64,000 bases of DNA from Flavobacterium tyrosinilyticum (GCF_023656565.1 NZ_JAMOKG010000003.1:930001-994000); one strand, 5' to 3'; positions 32,474 through 41,474 are shown, numbered from the stretch's first letter. The notes: generated from the sequence alone by a model not told the origin. Made by a program: numbers and translations.

Positions 32474-33517
32474 TTACTCTTGTAGAGTTGGCTTACGAAG
32501 TAACTTCCCATTTTCGTTTTCTTTAAATTTTGAAACGAAAACTATTTCTTTTGGTTTTTCATATTTCCCTAAAACATCAAAAAATTCAGGTTCAAACTCT
32601 TGTTTTTCTCCTTCGATAACCAATACTAGTTTTTCTCCTAAATTGGTGTCCGGAAGTCCAGTCACAAAAAACCTGCTGTTTATTTTTCCGATCAATTTGG
32701 CTTCAATCTGTTCTGGAATCAGCTTCACTCCTCCACTATTGATTACGTTGTCAATTCTGCCTAAAAATTTAAACTGCTGTTCATTCAACAATTCAACCAG
32801 ATCATTAGTCACAATTGGTTCATCAGAAATCGTCGCAACATTAATTACCAAACATTGGCGATCGTCTTGTGATATTTTCACATTGGGAAGAATAGAAAAA
32901 ACAGAATCGCCCAGACGTTTCGCTGCGATATGCGTAATGGTTTCAGTCATTCCGTATGTTTCATAGATTTCAGTTTTAAGTGGCAATAATTTCTCTTCTA
33001 AAGCCGAATCTAATTTAGCGCCTCCAATAATTAACTTACGAACTTTTGAAAGTCCAGCAATAGAATTTTGAACTTGAAGCGGCACCATTGCTACAAAATC
33101 GTAAGTTGTTGTATTTAATTCCAGCGGATGAAGACTTGGCGAAACAACATCTAATTCTAAACCTAAAATTAAACTTCTTACCAGCATCATCTTTCCCGCA
33201 ACAAACTGCGTAGGAAGGCATAATAAAGCTTTATCTCCTGGTTTCAAATCGAAGAAATCTCCCGTTGCAAGCGCCGACTGTATCATGGCTTGTTTTTTCA
33301 GCCTAACTAATTTTGGCAGTCCCGTTGTTCCAGAAGTAGTCATTTCAATATAATCTTTTTTATCAAACCAGTCCAAAAAGAATTCTCCGATTGACTGCTC
33401 GTACGAATCACCTTCTTTGATAAAACTATAAGCGACCTGGCAAAGATCTTTTGCATTTAAATGATATCCATTTAATCTAAAATAATTGTGAACTTTATTG
33501 TGAGTTAAGTTTTGCAT
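32474..33517 (-). CDS. menE: o-Succinylbenzoate-CoA ligase (AMP-binding)
   Basis: A 347-residue adenylate-forming enzyme of menaquinone synthesis, activating o-succinylbenzoate with ATP and CoA. The AMP-binding loop TTSGTTGLPK is at 60-69. ETYGMTETITHIA is motif A5, and FLGRIDNVINSGGVKLIPEQIE is the hinge and C-terminal domain. It is shorter than Bacillus MenE (about 486 residues), mostly at the N-terminus, which is common in Bacteroidota. The CPBP protease gene is 4 bp upstream on the same strand, so they share a transcript. No other men gene is in the window; the name rests on family and length. Confidence 0.82.
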   Translation of the reverse strand: MQNLTHNKVHNYFRLNGYHLNAKDLCQVAYSFIKEGDSYEQSIGEFFLDWFDKKDYIEMTTSGTTGLPKLVRLKKQAMIQSALATGDFFDLKPGDKALLCLPTQFVAGKMMLVRSLILGLELDVVSPSLHPLELNTTTYDFVAMVPLQVQNSIAGLSKVRKLIIGGAKLDSALEEKLLPLKTEIYETYGMTETITHIAAKRLGDSVFSILPNVKISQDDRQCLVINVATISDEPIVTNDLVELLNEQQFKFLGRIDNVINSGGVKLIPEQIEAKLIGKINSRFFVTGLPDTNLGEKLVLVIEGEKQEFEPEFFDVLGKYEKPKEIVFVSKFKENENGKLLRKPTLQE

Positions 33518-33521
33518 ATTC

Positions 33522-34454
33522 TTAAGCTTTTAATTCGACATGATTAATATTTCCCGTTAGCTTTTCTTTCCAATTTGTCCAACCGTATTTTTTACTAAAA
33601 ATAAAAAGCAGAATAGGATAAATAACTACAACTGGCAGAATAACATCTATTCCCGCCGAAGGTTCTGAAAGATCTTTAAATATAGAATTCGTCTGAAAAA
33701 CAGTCCAATCTGATGTAACTAACAAAGCTCCGACAAGATTGTTTGAAGCATGGAATCCCAGTGCCAGCTCCATTCCTTCATCCATCAAAGTTATGACTCC
33801 TAAAAACAATCCAGTTCCGATATAATAAATCATTATAATATTTCCCATTTTACCAACTTCTGGATTAGTCCAGTGCATTGAACCGAATATAACAGACGTC
33901 ATCAGAAGCGGAAACCATCTGTTCTGCGCTAAATTGGCAAATCCTTGCATTAAATATCCTCTAAAAACATATTCTTCTGTAGTGGTTTGAATCGGAATTA
34001 AAACGCAACCTAAAATTACTAATACTAAAAAAGGAACCAATTTAAACTGCAATACAAATTGTTCTGGCGCTCTTAAATAGACAAACAAAAAACTAAGCAG
34101 TGAAAAAAATGTCCATACAAAAAAAGAAAACCAAATTCGTTTCCAATCTACTTTAGACCTTGAAGTGGTAACTGATAATAAGGTTTGATGATGAATAAAC
34201 TTTACAGCAAAATAAATTCCTGCAAACGCAAAAACAAACGAAATCATGACCAGAAAAAGCGTCGTATTTGATTCGAACATGTTCATAACACCCTCGTTAG
34301 TAGTTGGAAAAGCGATGTGATCAGTAAATGTTTTATAAAATACAGCTGCTGTAATTGGAAGTTGCCCAACAAAAGATGCTGAAATAATAAAGACAGATCC
34401 TAAAAGATATTTCCAAAATTTATTTTCAGGTTTAATCCCTTGCTCTAAAAACAT
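33522..34454 (-). CDS. CPBP family intramembrane glutamic endopeptidase
   Basis: A 310-residue polytopic membrane protein with about eight hydrophobic segments. The CAAX-protease/bacteriocin-processing (CPBP) signature is EEYVFRG (Glu160, Glu161, Arg165), followed by the His of FGSMHW (His194) and FHASNN. These are the active residues in Rce1-type proteases. It is encoded 4 bp upstream of menE, an arrangement that is common in Flavobacteria but without a known mechanistic tie. The substrate is unknown. Confidence 0.86.
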   Translation of the reverse strand: MFLEQGIKPENKFWKYLLGSVFIISASFVGQLPITAAVFYKTFTDHIAFPTTNEGVMNMFESNTTLFLVMISFVFAFAGIYFAVKFIHHQTLLSVTTSRSKVDWKRIWFSFFVWTFFSLLSFLFVYLRAPEQFVLQFKLVPFLVLVILGCVLIPIQTTTEEYVFRGYLMQGFANLAQNRWFPLLMTSVIFGSMHWTNPEVGKMGNIIMIYYIGTGLFLGVITLMDEGMELALGFHASNNLVGALLVTSDWTVFQTNSIFKDLSEPSAGIDVILPVVVIYPILLFIFSKKYGWTNWKEKLTGNINHVELKA

Positions 34455-34570
34455 AAATTTAAAATTTTAAAAAATGAGAATTCAAATTTGATAAGTTAAT
34501 CTTACTTTTGATATTGCTAAAATACCCCTTTTTTATTGTAAGAATATTTGAAACGTTTAAATATAACAAA

Positions 34571-34915
34571 ATGATACAAATTTACCATAATCCGAGATGC
34601 GGAAAATCAAGAAACTGCCTAGCTTTTATCGAAAAATCGAATCAAGATTTTGAAATCATTCCTTATCTAACAGAAACTCCAACTTTCGAACAGCTAAAAA
34701 AATTATTAGTACAGTTAAATCTTGAACCAATTCAACTTGTCCGAACCAAAGAAAAAATCTGGATTGAAAATTTTAAAGGTAAGACTCTGAGCAATGATGA
34801 GATCATTAATGCGATGGTAGAAAATCCTATTTTAATTGAGCGTCCAATTGTTGTAAAAGACGGAAAAGCTATAATTGGCCGTGACCCAGAATTGGTCGCT
34901 TCTTTTTTAGATTGA
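34571..34915 (+). CDS. arsC: ArsC/Spx-like thioredoxin-fold protein (arsenate reductase family)
   Basis: A 114-residue protein. The N-terminus IYHNPRCGKSRNC puts the redox Cys at residue 10, and the later LIERPIVVKDGKAIIGRDP segment is typical of glutaredoxin-dependent arsenate reductases and YffB-like relatives. I use the ATG at 34571; the frame upstream to 34508 is non-conserved leader. No arsenic transporter or ArsR is nearby, so an arsenate role is uncertain and a general thiol-redox protein is possible. It is divergent from the CPBP gene. Confidence 0.8.
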   Translation: MIQIYHNPRCGKSRNCLAFIEKSNQDFEIIPYLTETPTFEQLKKLLVQLNLEPIQLVRTKEKIWIENFKGKTLSNDEIINAMVENPILIERPIVVKDGKAIIGRDPELVASFLD

Positions 34916-34969
34916 TTCTAAAATATCCTATTAACATTTTTTTGTGATTTCTCTCTTTAAACCAAAAAC

Positions 34970-34977
34970 TACATTTG
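34970..34977 (+). promoter_or_regulatory. TAnnTTTG box before the TonB-dependent receptor
   Basis: TACATTTG matches the -7 consensus and lies 29 bp before the ATG. A TTTTTTTG stretch ends 25 bp upstream, slightly far for a -33 element. Confidence 0.5.
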
Positions 34978-35006
34978 CCGTCTAAAGGAATAAAGAAAAC
35001 CAGAAA

Positions 35007-37460
35007 ATGAAAAAAATCAAATTTGCAGTATTACTTGTATTCTTGTTTACAAGTTTTTACAATTACTCTCAACAAGGAGGCCCAGGTGGTAAGAATAAAG
35101 TAAAAGTCACTGGGAAAGTTTTCGAGAAAGTAAGCAAACAGCCCTTAGAATATGCTACTATTTCAATTACTGCTCCAAACGACACAAAAGTTGTCGCAGG
35201 GGGCATCACAAATCCAAAAGGAGAGTTTGAGGTTGCTGTTGCACCTGGAACTTACGATATTAAGGTTGAATTTATTTCGTTTAAACCAACTGAAATTAAG
35301 GCAAAAAGCATTCAGGATGACACCAATTTAGGCGTAATAAATCTATCTGAAGATGCGGCGCAGTTAAATGAAGTTGTTGTTCGTGCCGAAAAATCGACAG
35401 TTGAAATTAAACTTGACAAAAAAGTTTACAATGTTGGTCAAGATATGATTGTAAAAGGCGGAAGCGTGAGCGATGTTTTAGACAACGTTCCATCTGTTTC
35501 TGTTGATACAGAAGGAAATGTAAGTTTAAGAGGAAGCGACAATATCCGTATTTTAATTGACGGAAGACCTTCGCAGGCTATAAACATGGCAGAAGCTTTA
35601 AGACAACTGCCTGCAGATGCAATTGATAAAGTAGAAGTTATTACCAATCCATCGGCACGTTATGATGCAGAAGGTGGTTCTGGAATTATCAATATTATTC
35701 TTAAAAAAGGTAAAAACCAAGGCTTCAACGGAACTTTTATTGCTTCAACAGGTTTGCCAGAAACTTACGGTTTAAGCGCTAATTTGAACTATAAAACAGA
35801 AAAGTTAAACTATTTCACCACTGCTGGTTACAATTACAGAACTACAGAAGGTGCCGGACAAACAAATTCTGAATATTTAAATCCAGATGGCACAACAAAA
35901 AGTTTCTTAGACGAAGACCGCGATACACAACGTATTAGAAAAGGTTTTAACGGAAGAGCTGGTGTAGAATGGACCATTACTCCATCAACATTTTGGACCA
36001 ATGCTATCAATTACCAAAAAAATTCTGGTGACGATAGAGATTTGATCAACTATTACAACTATGATGCTGCTCATAATTTTACAGGAACAACCTATCGTTT
36101 AAATAATGCCGATACTGGAAGTGAAAACTTTGAGTATGCTTCAAACTTAATTAAAAATTTCAACGATAAAGGACACAAACTTACCGCAGATCTTTCTATT
36201 TCTAGAAATACAGATGATAGCCAAAGTACTATTGAAGATTCTCCTAGATTTGACACTACTTTAAATGATCAAATCCAGAAACAAGTTCTTTTTCAAACAG
36301 ACTATGTATTGCCTTTAGGAAAAGGCGGTCAATTTGAAGCGGGTTATAAAGGAAGTTTTGGAGATCTAAATAACGTGTACTATGTAAAAGATGATACTGG
36401 TACAGTAAATCCTAATTTATCAAATACATTAGAGTATAAAGAAAACATCAATGCACTTTATACACAATATGGTTTCAAGGTAAATAAATTCTCTTATTTA
36501 TTTGGTTTACGATGGGAAGACACAAATATCCAAGTTAACTTATTAGACAACAGCGATTTCAACACTAAAAAATACAACAACTTATTTCCAAGTGCTTTTG
36601 TTAGTTACGAAATCTCAGATCAGAGCAATTTCTCAGCTAGCTACAGTAAACGTTTAACTAGACCTAGAGGTCGTTTCATGAATCCTGCTGTAAACTATGC
36701 AAGTAACATTAATATCTTTCAAGGAAATCCAGACTTGGATCCATCTTTAACAGACAAATATGATATTGGCTATATTAAAAAATGGGATAAAGTAACTTTT
36801 AATACATCTGCCTATTTTGAAGACACAAAAGACGTTTTCAGCTTTGTACGATCTCCTACAGGTGATGAAGTTAATGGAATCCCAGTTATCAAAAGCCAAC
36901 CTATTAACTTAGGAAAAGAGCAAAAATTTGGTTTCGAATTTACATTTAATTACACTCCATACAAATGGTGGAAATTAAACAGTAACTTCAACTTTTTTAA
37001 TGTAAAAACAACTGGAGAACACAGTTATACAGACACACAAGGAAACGAGATTGTTCAAAATTTAGACAATCAGGCAAATTCTTGGTTTGCAAGAGTAAAC
37101 TCTAAAGTAACATTACCATACAAAATTGACTGGCAGTTAACAGCAATGTACAACGGAGAGCAAAAAACAGCTCAAGGTAAAAACTTAGGTCAATTCGGAA
37201 TGAATACAGCTTTCAGTAAAGATGTTATGAAAGATAAAGGAACTATTGCATTCAATATTAGCGATGTTTTCAATTCAAGAAAAATGAGATCTTACACCTA
37301 CTTAGACAATGTAAATTCATATAGCGAATTCCAATTCCGTAAACGTCAGTTCAATTTATCATTCACTTACCGTTTTAACAAACCAAAAAGCGAAAGAGAT
37401 AAAAACGCACAGCCAAGAAACGATGGTGGCGGAGAAGGCGGCGGAGAATTTCCAGGTTAA
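35007..37460 (+). CDS. TonB-dependent outer-membrane receptor with CarboxypepD_reg-like domain
   Basis: An 817-residue outer-membrane protein. After a signal peptide (about 1-21), a carboxypeptidase-regulatory-like domain (about 28-115) precedes a plug domain (VKGGSVSDVLDNVPSVSVD, LRGSDNIRILIDGRPS, about 145-225) and a large beta-barrel of the OMP_b-brl_3 type (about 230-790). A flexible Gly-rich tail (GGGEGGGEFPG) ends it. There is no STN domain and no SusD partner, so this is not a classic polysaccharide locus. The substrate is unknown; siderophore or peptide uptake is possible. Confidence 0.86.
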   Translation: MKKIKFAVLLVFLFTSFYNYSQQGGPGGKNKVKVTGKVFEKVSKQPLEYATISITAPNDTKVVAGGITNPKGEFEVAVAPGTYDIKVEFISFKPTEIKAKSIQDDTNLGVINLSEDAAQLNEVVVRAEKSTVEIKLDKKVYNVGQDMIVKGGSVSDVLDNVPSVSVDTEGNVSLRGSDNIRILIDGRPSQAINMAEALRQLPADAIDKVEVITNPSARYDAEGGSGIINIILKKGKNQGFNGTFIASTGLPETYGLSANLNYKTEKLNYFTTAGYNYRTTEGAGQTNSEYLNPDGTTKSFLDEDRDTQRIRKGFNGRAGVEWTITPSTFWTNAINYQKNSGDDRDLINYYNYDAAHNFTGTTYRLNNADTGSENFEYASNLIKNFNDKGHKLTADLSISRNTDDSQSTIEDSPRFDTTLNDQIQKQVLFQTDYVLPLGKGGQFEAGYKGSFGDLNNVYYVKDDTGTVNPNLSNTLEYKENINALYTQYGFKVNKFSYLFGLRWEDTNIQVNLLDNSDFNTKKYNNLFPSAFVSYEISDQSNFSASYSKRLTRPRGRFMNPAVNYASNINIFQGNPDLDPSLTDKYDIGYIKKWDKVTFNTSAYFEDTKDVFSFVRSPTGDEVNGIPVIKSQPINLGKEQKFGFEFTFNYTPYKWWKLNSNFNFFNVKTTGEHSYTDTQGNEIVQNLDNQANSWFARVNSKVTLPYKIDWQLTAMYNGEQKTAQGKNLGQFGMNTAFSKDVMKDKGTIAFNISDVFNSRKMRSYTYLDNVNSYSEFQFRKRQFNLSFTYRFNKPKSERDKNAQPRNDGGGEGGGEFPG

Positions 37461-37500
37461 AATCGCTTAAATTCCAAATTGGATAAAAAAATAACAATAC

Positions 37501-37552
37501 AAAAAATTCCAAATTCCAATTATAATTGGGATTTGGAATTTTTTATTTTTAA
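37501..37552 (+). terminator. Terminator-like near-perfect palindrome of the AATTCCAAATTCCAAT unit
   Basis: Arms of 22 bp (37501-37522 and 37523-37544), complementary with one G-U mismatch and no spacer, are followed by a T tract. It lies 40 bp after the receptor stop codon. Confidence 0.65.
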
Positions 37553-37572
37553 GCCTTTTTAGTCGGCTCTTC

Positions 37573-37819
37573 AACTTTGTCAAAGTTTAAAACTTTGACA
37601 AAGTTCCAAACGCAAAGTATTGGAATTTGGAATTTAGCCCTAATGGATGGGTGAACACGAGAACTAAATCCCTTAAGAAACTCCCCAACGAAAGTCCAAT
37701 CTTTGTCGAGCTACTTGCGAAGATTTCTCCCTTCGATCGAAATGACAAAAATGGGCAAACTAGATTTAGCTTAAAACTTTGGCAAAGTTCTAAACGCAAA
37801 GTATTGGAATTTGGAATTT
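37573..37819. repeat. Repeat cluster: 16-bp inverted repeat and two more copies of the 45-bp unit
   Basis: The inverted arms AACTTTGTCAAAGTTT (37573-37588) and 37590-37605 are perfect complements. The 45-bp unit occurs at 37591-37635 and 37775-37819 (2 differences). Between them lies a lone family A arm. The spacer from 37461 to the small gene at 37901 has no other coding evidence. Confidence 0.7.
37722..37748. repeat. Single arm of family A palindromic element
   Basis: A 27-bp arm like that at 32334-32360 but with TTCGATCGAA in the centre. The context ACTTGCG before it is shared with the copy at 7079. No partner arm is seen. Confidence 0.7.
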
Positions 37820-37857
37820 CTCCCAAGGATTCAGAATTGGAATTTCTTTTTTTGGCA

Positions 37858-37885
37858 CAAAAAAAAGAACCCTAGTGGGTTCTTT
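37858..37885 (-). terminator. Terminator after the small membrane protein gene
   Basis: On the minus strand the 9-bp stem AAAGAACCC (37877-37885 read in reverse, pairing with 37864-37872) runs into a tract of Ts (plus-strand As from 37858). It lies 16 bp past the stop codon of the small gene. Confidence 0.8.
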
Positions 37886-37900
37886 TCTTATGACATCAAT

Positions 37901-38080
37901 CTAATATTTAATAGATTGTTCTTCTTGTCTTTTTCTGGCTCTTTTTTCTTTAATCATTTCCCAGCTTGCTCCCGTAACCCAATAAGATACGAAACCAACT
38001 AAGAAAAACATTAACCAAAACCCTATAGTTAGTATGGTTAAGAAAAGTAAAAAGCCTAAGTACTGTGAAAATTCAAACAT
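37901..38080 (-). CDS. Small membrane protein (59 residues), unannotated-size gene
   Basis: Reading the minus strand from the ATG at 38080 to the TAG at 37901 gives a 59-residue protein: FEFSQYLGFLLFLTILTIG, then FWLMFFLVGFVSYWVTG (a hydrophobic stretch over about 8-37), then a basic cytoplasmic tail EKRARKRQEEQ. The positive tail after hydrophobic helices, absence of frameshift and a proper terminator downstream all support a real gene. No family is recognised. Proteins this size are easily missed by length cut-offs. Confidence 0.75.
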   Translation of the reverse strand: MFEFSQYLGFLLFLTILTIGFWLMFFLVGFVSYWVTGASWEMIKEKRARKRQEEQSIKY

Positions 38081-38256
38081 GTTTTCCGGAATTTTTGAAT
38101 GTTACGACAAATGTAGGGTATATATTTTTTCTCAGCAATAAAATCTAAATCAATTTTCGTTAAATAACATTTATACGTATATTTATACTCATTTTAAATA
38201 AGGACTTTTTTCTGAATATTATTCAACTGTCTAAATTAGAAGAATATGAGTATTTT

Positions 38257-38342
38257 AAGGAGCTATTTCCCGCTATCCGCTACAATCTTTTATGTTTTTA
38301 AAGAAAAAACATAAAAGGATTTCCACTCCTATCGGGGCTAGA
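38257..38342. repeat. Structured intergenic element, REP-like
   Basis: A perfect 13-bp inverted pair (38287-38299 and 38305-38317) forms a hairpin. Outside it, AGCTATTTCCCGCTATCCGCT on the left and TTTCCACTCCTATCGGGGCT on the right are partly complementary. From memory, similar CCCGCTATCCGC / ATCGGGGCTA modules recur between genes in this genus. The rest of 38081-38505 (425 bp) has no gene that I can see. Confidence 0.6.
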
Positions 38343-38505
38343 ATTCATATTTCAAAAGAAATTTAAAAACACCAAAATAAAAAATCCATTTAATCCGCGT
38401 TTTTACGAAGTAAATCAGCATTATCCGTGTTACTTTTAATTTCAAAGATTACAACTTAAATCCAACAACTCACATTTTACAGATAACATTTTTACAAACA
38501 ACATA

Positions 38506-39891
38506 ATGAAATACAGAATAGAAAAAGACACCATGGGCGAAGTTCAGGTCCCAGCCGATAAATATTGGGGTGCACAAACAGAACGTTCCAGAAACAATTT
38601 CAAAATCGGACCTGCGGCATCTATGCCAAAAGAAATCATTGAAGGTTTTGCTTACTTAAAAAAAGCAGCCGCTTATGCCAATTATGATTTAGGCGTTTTA
38701 CCAATCGAAAAAAGAGATGCTATCGCTGCTGTTTGCGACGAAATTCTTGAAGGCAAACTAGACGATCAGTTTCCATTAGTAATCTGGCAAACGGGCTCTG
38801 GTACGCAAAGCAATATGAATGTGAACGAAGTAATTGCCAATCGCGCTCAAGTTCTTAAAGGTTTTGAAATTGGCGAAGGCGAACAATTTATTAAAGCCAA
38901 TGACGATGTAAACAAATCACAATCGTCAAACGATACTTTCCCAACCGGAATGCACATTGCGGCTTATAAAATGGTGGTCGAAACTACCATTCCTGGTGTA
39001 GAAAAACTTCACGCTACATTAGCAAAAAAAGCAGCTGAATACAAAGACGTAGTCAAAATCGGGCGTACACACTTAATGGATGCAACGCCATTAACTTTAG
39101 GTCAAGAAATTTCGGGTTATGCTGCTCAATTGGCCTTCGGATTAAAAGCACTAAAAAACACTTTAGCGCATTTATCTGAAATTGCGCTTGGAGGAACAGC
39201 CGTTGGAACCGGATTAAACACACCAAAAGGCTATGATGTAAAAGTAGCCGAATATATTGCCCAATTTACAAATTATCCTTTTATAACAGCAGAAAACAAG
39301 TTTGAGGCACTTGCTGCACACGATGCTATTGTAGAAACACACGGAGCATTAAAACAATTGGCTGTTTCATTAAACAAAATTGCCAATGATATCAGAATGT
39401 TAGCTTCTGGTCCGCGTTCTGGAATTGGCGAAATTCATATTCCTGAAAATGAGCCAGGTTCTTCAATCATGCCAGGAAAAGTAAACCCGACACAATGCGA
39501 AGCTTTAACAATGGTTTGCGCTCAAGTTATTGGAAATGATATGGCAATTGCAGTTGGAGGAATGCAAGGTCATTATGAATTGAATGTTTTCAAACCAGTA
39601 ATGGCAGCCAACTTTTTGCAATCGGCACAATTATTAGGAGATGCTTGTGTTTCTTTTGATGAACATTGCGCACAAGGAATCGAACCTAATCATAAAAGAA
39701 TAAAAGAATTGGTAGATAATTCGTTAATGCTAGTTACCGCTTTAAACACTAAAATCGGATATTACAAAGCAGCAGAAATAGCACAAACCGCCCACAAAAA
39801 CGGAACTACTCTTAAAGAAGAAGCTGTTCGTTTAGGCTACGTAACACCAGAAGATTTTGATGCTTGGGTGAAACCTGAGGAGATGGTTTAG
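38506..39891 (+). CDS. fumC: Class II fumarate hydratase
   Basis: A 461-residue cytoplasmic TCA-cycle enzyme, converting fumarate to malate without an iron-sulphur cluster. The superfamily signature GSSIMPGKVNPTQ (318-330) contains the catalytic loop serine. TGSGTQSNMNVNE (97-109) and SSNDTFPTGMH (140-150) are further active-site segments, and GRTHLMDATP (186-195) carries the conserved His. The length equals the usual FumC. The sequence matches fumarase rather than aspartase (aspA) at GSGTQSNMN. Single gene. Confidence 0.94.
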   Translation: MKYRIEKDTMGEVQVPADKYWGAQTERSRNNFKIGPAASMPKEIIEGFAYLKKAAAYANYDLGVLPIEKRDAIAAVCDEILEGKLDDQFPLVIWQTGSGTQSNMNVNEVIANRAQVLKGFEIGEGEQFIKANDDVNKSQSSNDTFPTGMHIAAYKMVVETTIPGVEKLHATLAKKAAEYKDVVKIGRTHLMDATPLTLGQEISGYAAQLAFGLKALKNTLAHLSEIALGGTAVGTGLNTPKGYDVKVAEYIAQFTNYPFITAENKFEALAAHDAIVETHGALKQLAVSLNKIANDIRMLASGPRSGIGEIHIPENEPGSSIMPGKVNPTQCEALTMVCAQVIGNDMAIAVGGMQGHYELNVFKPVMAANFLQSAQLLGDACVSFDEHCAQGIEPNHKRIKELVDNSLMLVTALNTKIGYYKAAEIAQTAHKNGTTLKEEAVRLGYVTPEDFDAWVKPEEMV

Positions 39892-39898
39892 TTTTTTT

Positions 39899-39933
39899 GT
39901 TTCATGTTTCATGTTTCATGTTTCATGTTTCAT
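39899..39933. repeat. Tandem heptamer, five copies of GTTTCAT
   Basis: Five perfect copies start 8 bp after the fumC stop codon. GAAAC triplets (40015-40035, e.g. GAAACCTGAAACTTGAAACC) occur across the terminator and are roughly complementary. Copy number of such runs often varies, but this one is non-coding. Confidence 0.85.
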
Positions 39934-39968
39934 GTTTTGAAATGCTTGACGAATAAAACCTAACTTAA

Positions 39969-40009
39969 TTAAAAAAGGGAGAAAATTTTAAATTTTCTCC
40001 CTTTTTTAA
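39969..40009. terminator. Bidirectional terminator, fumC and convergent dehydrogenase gene
   Basis: A perfect palindrome of 20-bp arms around one central base, with core GGGAGAAAATTT and long A and T sides. It suits both converging genes. Confidence 0.88.
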
Positions 40010-40043
40010 TAACGTGAAACCTGAAACTTGAAACCAAAAAAAC

Positions 40044-41246
40044 TTATTTCCCGTCTACATAATCCTGTAAATAACTGAATCTTTGCGTCAATTTTCCATT
40101 TTCAGTGATTTTGGCGCGTTTTAAGATTCCGTCTTTATCACCGTTGAAGAAAGCTGGAATTACATGTTCCATAAACTGTTCTCCAAAACCTTCGCTCGCA
40201 TCTTTAGGGATTTCGCATGGTAAATTATCTACCGCCATTACCGCAACTGCAGCAGGATGAAAAAAATCTACTTCACGATCTTCTAAAGGAAAATAACCAT
40301 ACAAAGGTTCTTCAATTGTGGATGAGCGAATTGTACAAGCAATTGGCCCATTAACATCACAAGAAATATCAGCTACAACTTTCAATTTGCAGTCGCTTGC
40401 ATTCAGCATTTCTTTTGTTAAAATCATTGGCGCATTACTTGCATAAAAATGTCCGGCAAAATAAATATCAGAAACCTTCGTGAATCTTTCAAAATCAGAT
40501 TCATATTCCTCCGGATGATTCACAAAATCTGTAAAATCTAAAACCTGACCGTCTTTTCTTTTGTTATATTCCAAAACATCCAACTGTACATAAACCGCTT
40601 GAGCGTATTTTTTAGTCAGATAATTATCAATCGTAATTTCTTTTACTTTTATCGCATCCAAAATTTCTTTTGCTCCACTCCCCACCTTTCCAGTTCCCGT
40701 AACTACAAATTTAAGAGCCGGCATTGTGATTCGTTTTAAATGCTTAATCAAATCTTCTTTTCCTGAAAGTGTCTCTGCTTTAGGAAGTTTGAACAATTCG
40801 AATTTAATTCCGAAAGCACGAATTCCGTTATATACACCAACCATTCCAGCGTATCTTCCAAAACCAATTAAACGACGATCATGTTCGTCTACAATTGTTT
40901 CGTGATCGTATAAATCGATGTTTTTTTCTAAAATTGCCTGAAGCAATTTTCTGTTGTGAGGCTGTTTTTTAATCGTATGAGAAAAAAAGAAATAGGCTTT
41001 ATTAGGAATCAAATCGGCTACGGGAACTTCTTTTACACCAAATAATACATCGCAGTCAGATACATCATCGGCAACGGTAATTCCCATATTTTTATAATCA
41101 TCATCAGAAAATATTCTTATATCAGAACTCTCCACTTTTACAGAAGCATCGTGATAAAGCTGTTTTAACCTAGTCAATTCATTTGGAGAAAAAACAACTC
41201 TTCTATCTGGCGGATTTTTTCTCTCTTTTATGATTCCAAATTTCAT
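40044..41246 (-). CDS. Saccharopine/alanine dehydrogenase-like NAD(P)-dependent oxidoreductase
   Basis: A 400-residue protein. The N-terminus FGIIKERKNPPDRRVVFSP is the alanine dehydrogenase/PNT-like substrate domain (KxPxE-type opening). A nucleotide-binding domain begins at KFVVTGTGKVGSGAKEIL (about 177-195, GxGxxG). The DISCDVNGPI and FFHPAAVAVMAVDNLPCEIPKDAS segments are characteristic of lysine-forming saccharopine dehydrogenase (LYS1-like) and its bacterial relatives. Whether this acts on saccharopine, alanine or another amino acid cannot be read. Convergent with fumC. Confidence 0.75.
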   Translation of the reverse strand: MKFGIIKERKNPPDRRVVFSPNELTRLKQLYHDASVKVESSDIRIFSDDDYKNMGITVADDVSDCDVLFGVKEVPVADLIPNKAYFFFSHTIKKQPHNRKLLQAILEKNIDLYDHETIVDEHDRRLIGFGRYAGMVGVYNGIRAFGIKFELFKLPKAETLSGKEDLIKHLKRITMPALKFVVTGTGKVGSGAKEILDAIKVKEITIDNYLTKKYAQAVYVQLDVLEYNKRKDGQVLDFTDFVNHPEEYESDFERFTKVSDIYFAGHFYASNAPMILTKEMLNASDCKLKVVADISCDVNGPIACTIRSSTIEEPLYGYFPLEDREVDFFHPAAVAVMAVDNLPCEIPKDASEGFGEQFMEHVIPAFFNGDKDGILKRAKITENGKLTQRFSYLQDYVDGK

Positions 41247-41466
41247 TTAAACTGATTTTTTAATATTAAATAATATAACTTTTTTCAATGTATTTGTTTC
41301 AAATATAACAAATTTAGTTAAAATTTTGTTTCTAAAATTCAATTTAAAATGTTTCAAAACCGTTAAAAGCTGAAAAACAATCGACTAAAATTTACTTTTC
41401 TTAATATTATGTTAAAAAACACAAATTAAAGCCTCAGAACTAAGAATACAACAAAATTGAATTCGA

Positions 41467-41474
41467 TATATTTG
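41467..41474 (+). promoter_or_regulatory. TAnnTTTG box before the serine hydrolase gene
   Basis: TATATTTG matches the -7 consensus and lies 13 bp from the ATG at 41488 (19 bp from the alternative ATG at 41494), so the second start may be used. Confidence 0.45.

Noticed and set aside
32373..32966. A 197-residue plus-strand frame antisense to menE
   Set aside because: It starts in a repeat and runs opposite conserved menE motifs.
34508..34570. Upstream extension of the ArsC-like gene
   Set aside because: The ATG at 34571 starts directly at the conserved IYHNPRCGKS region; the extension is AT-rich leader.
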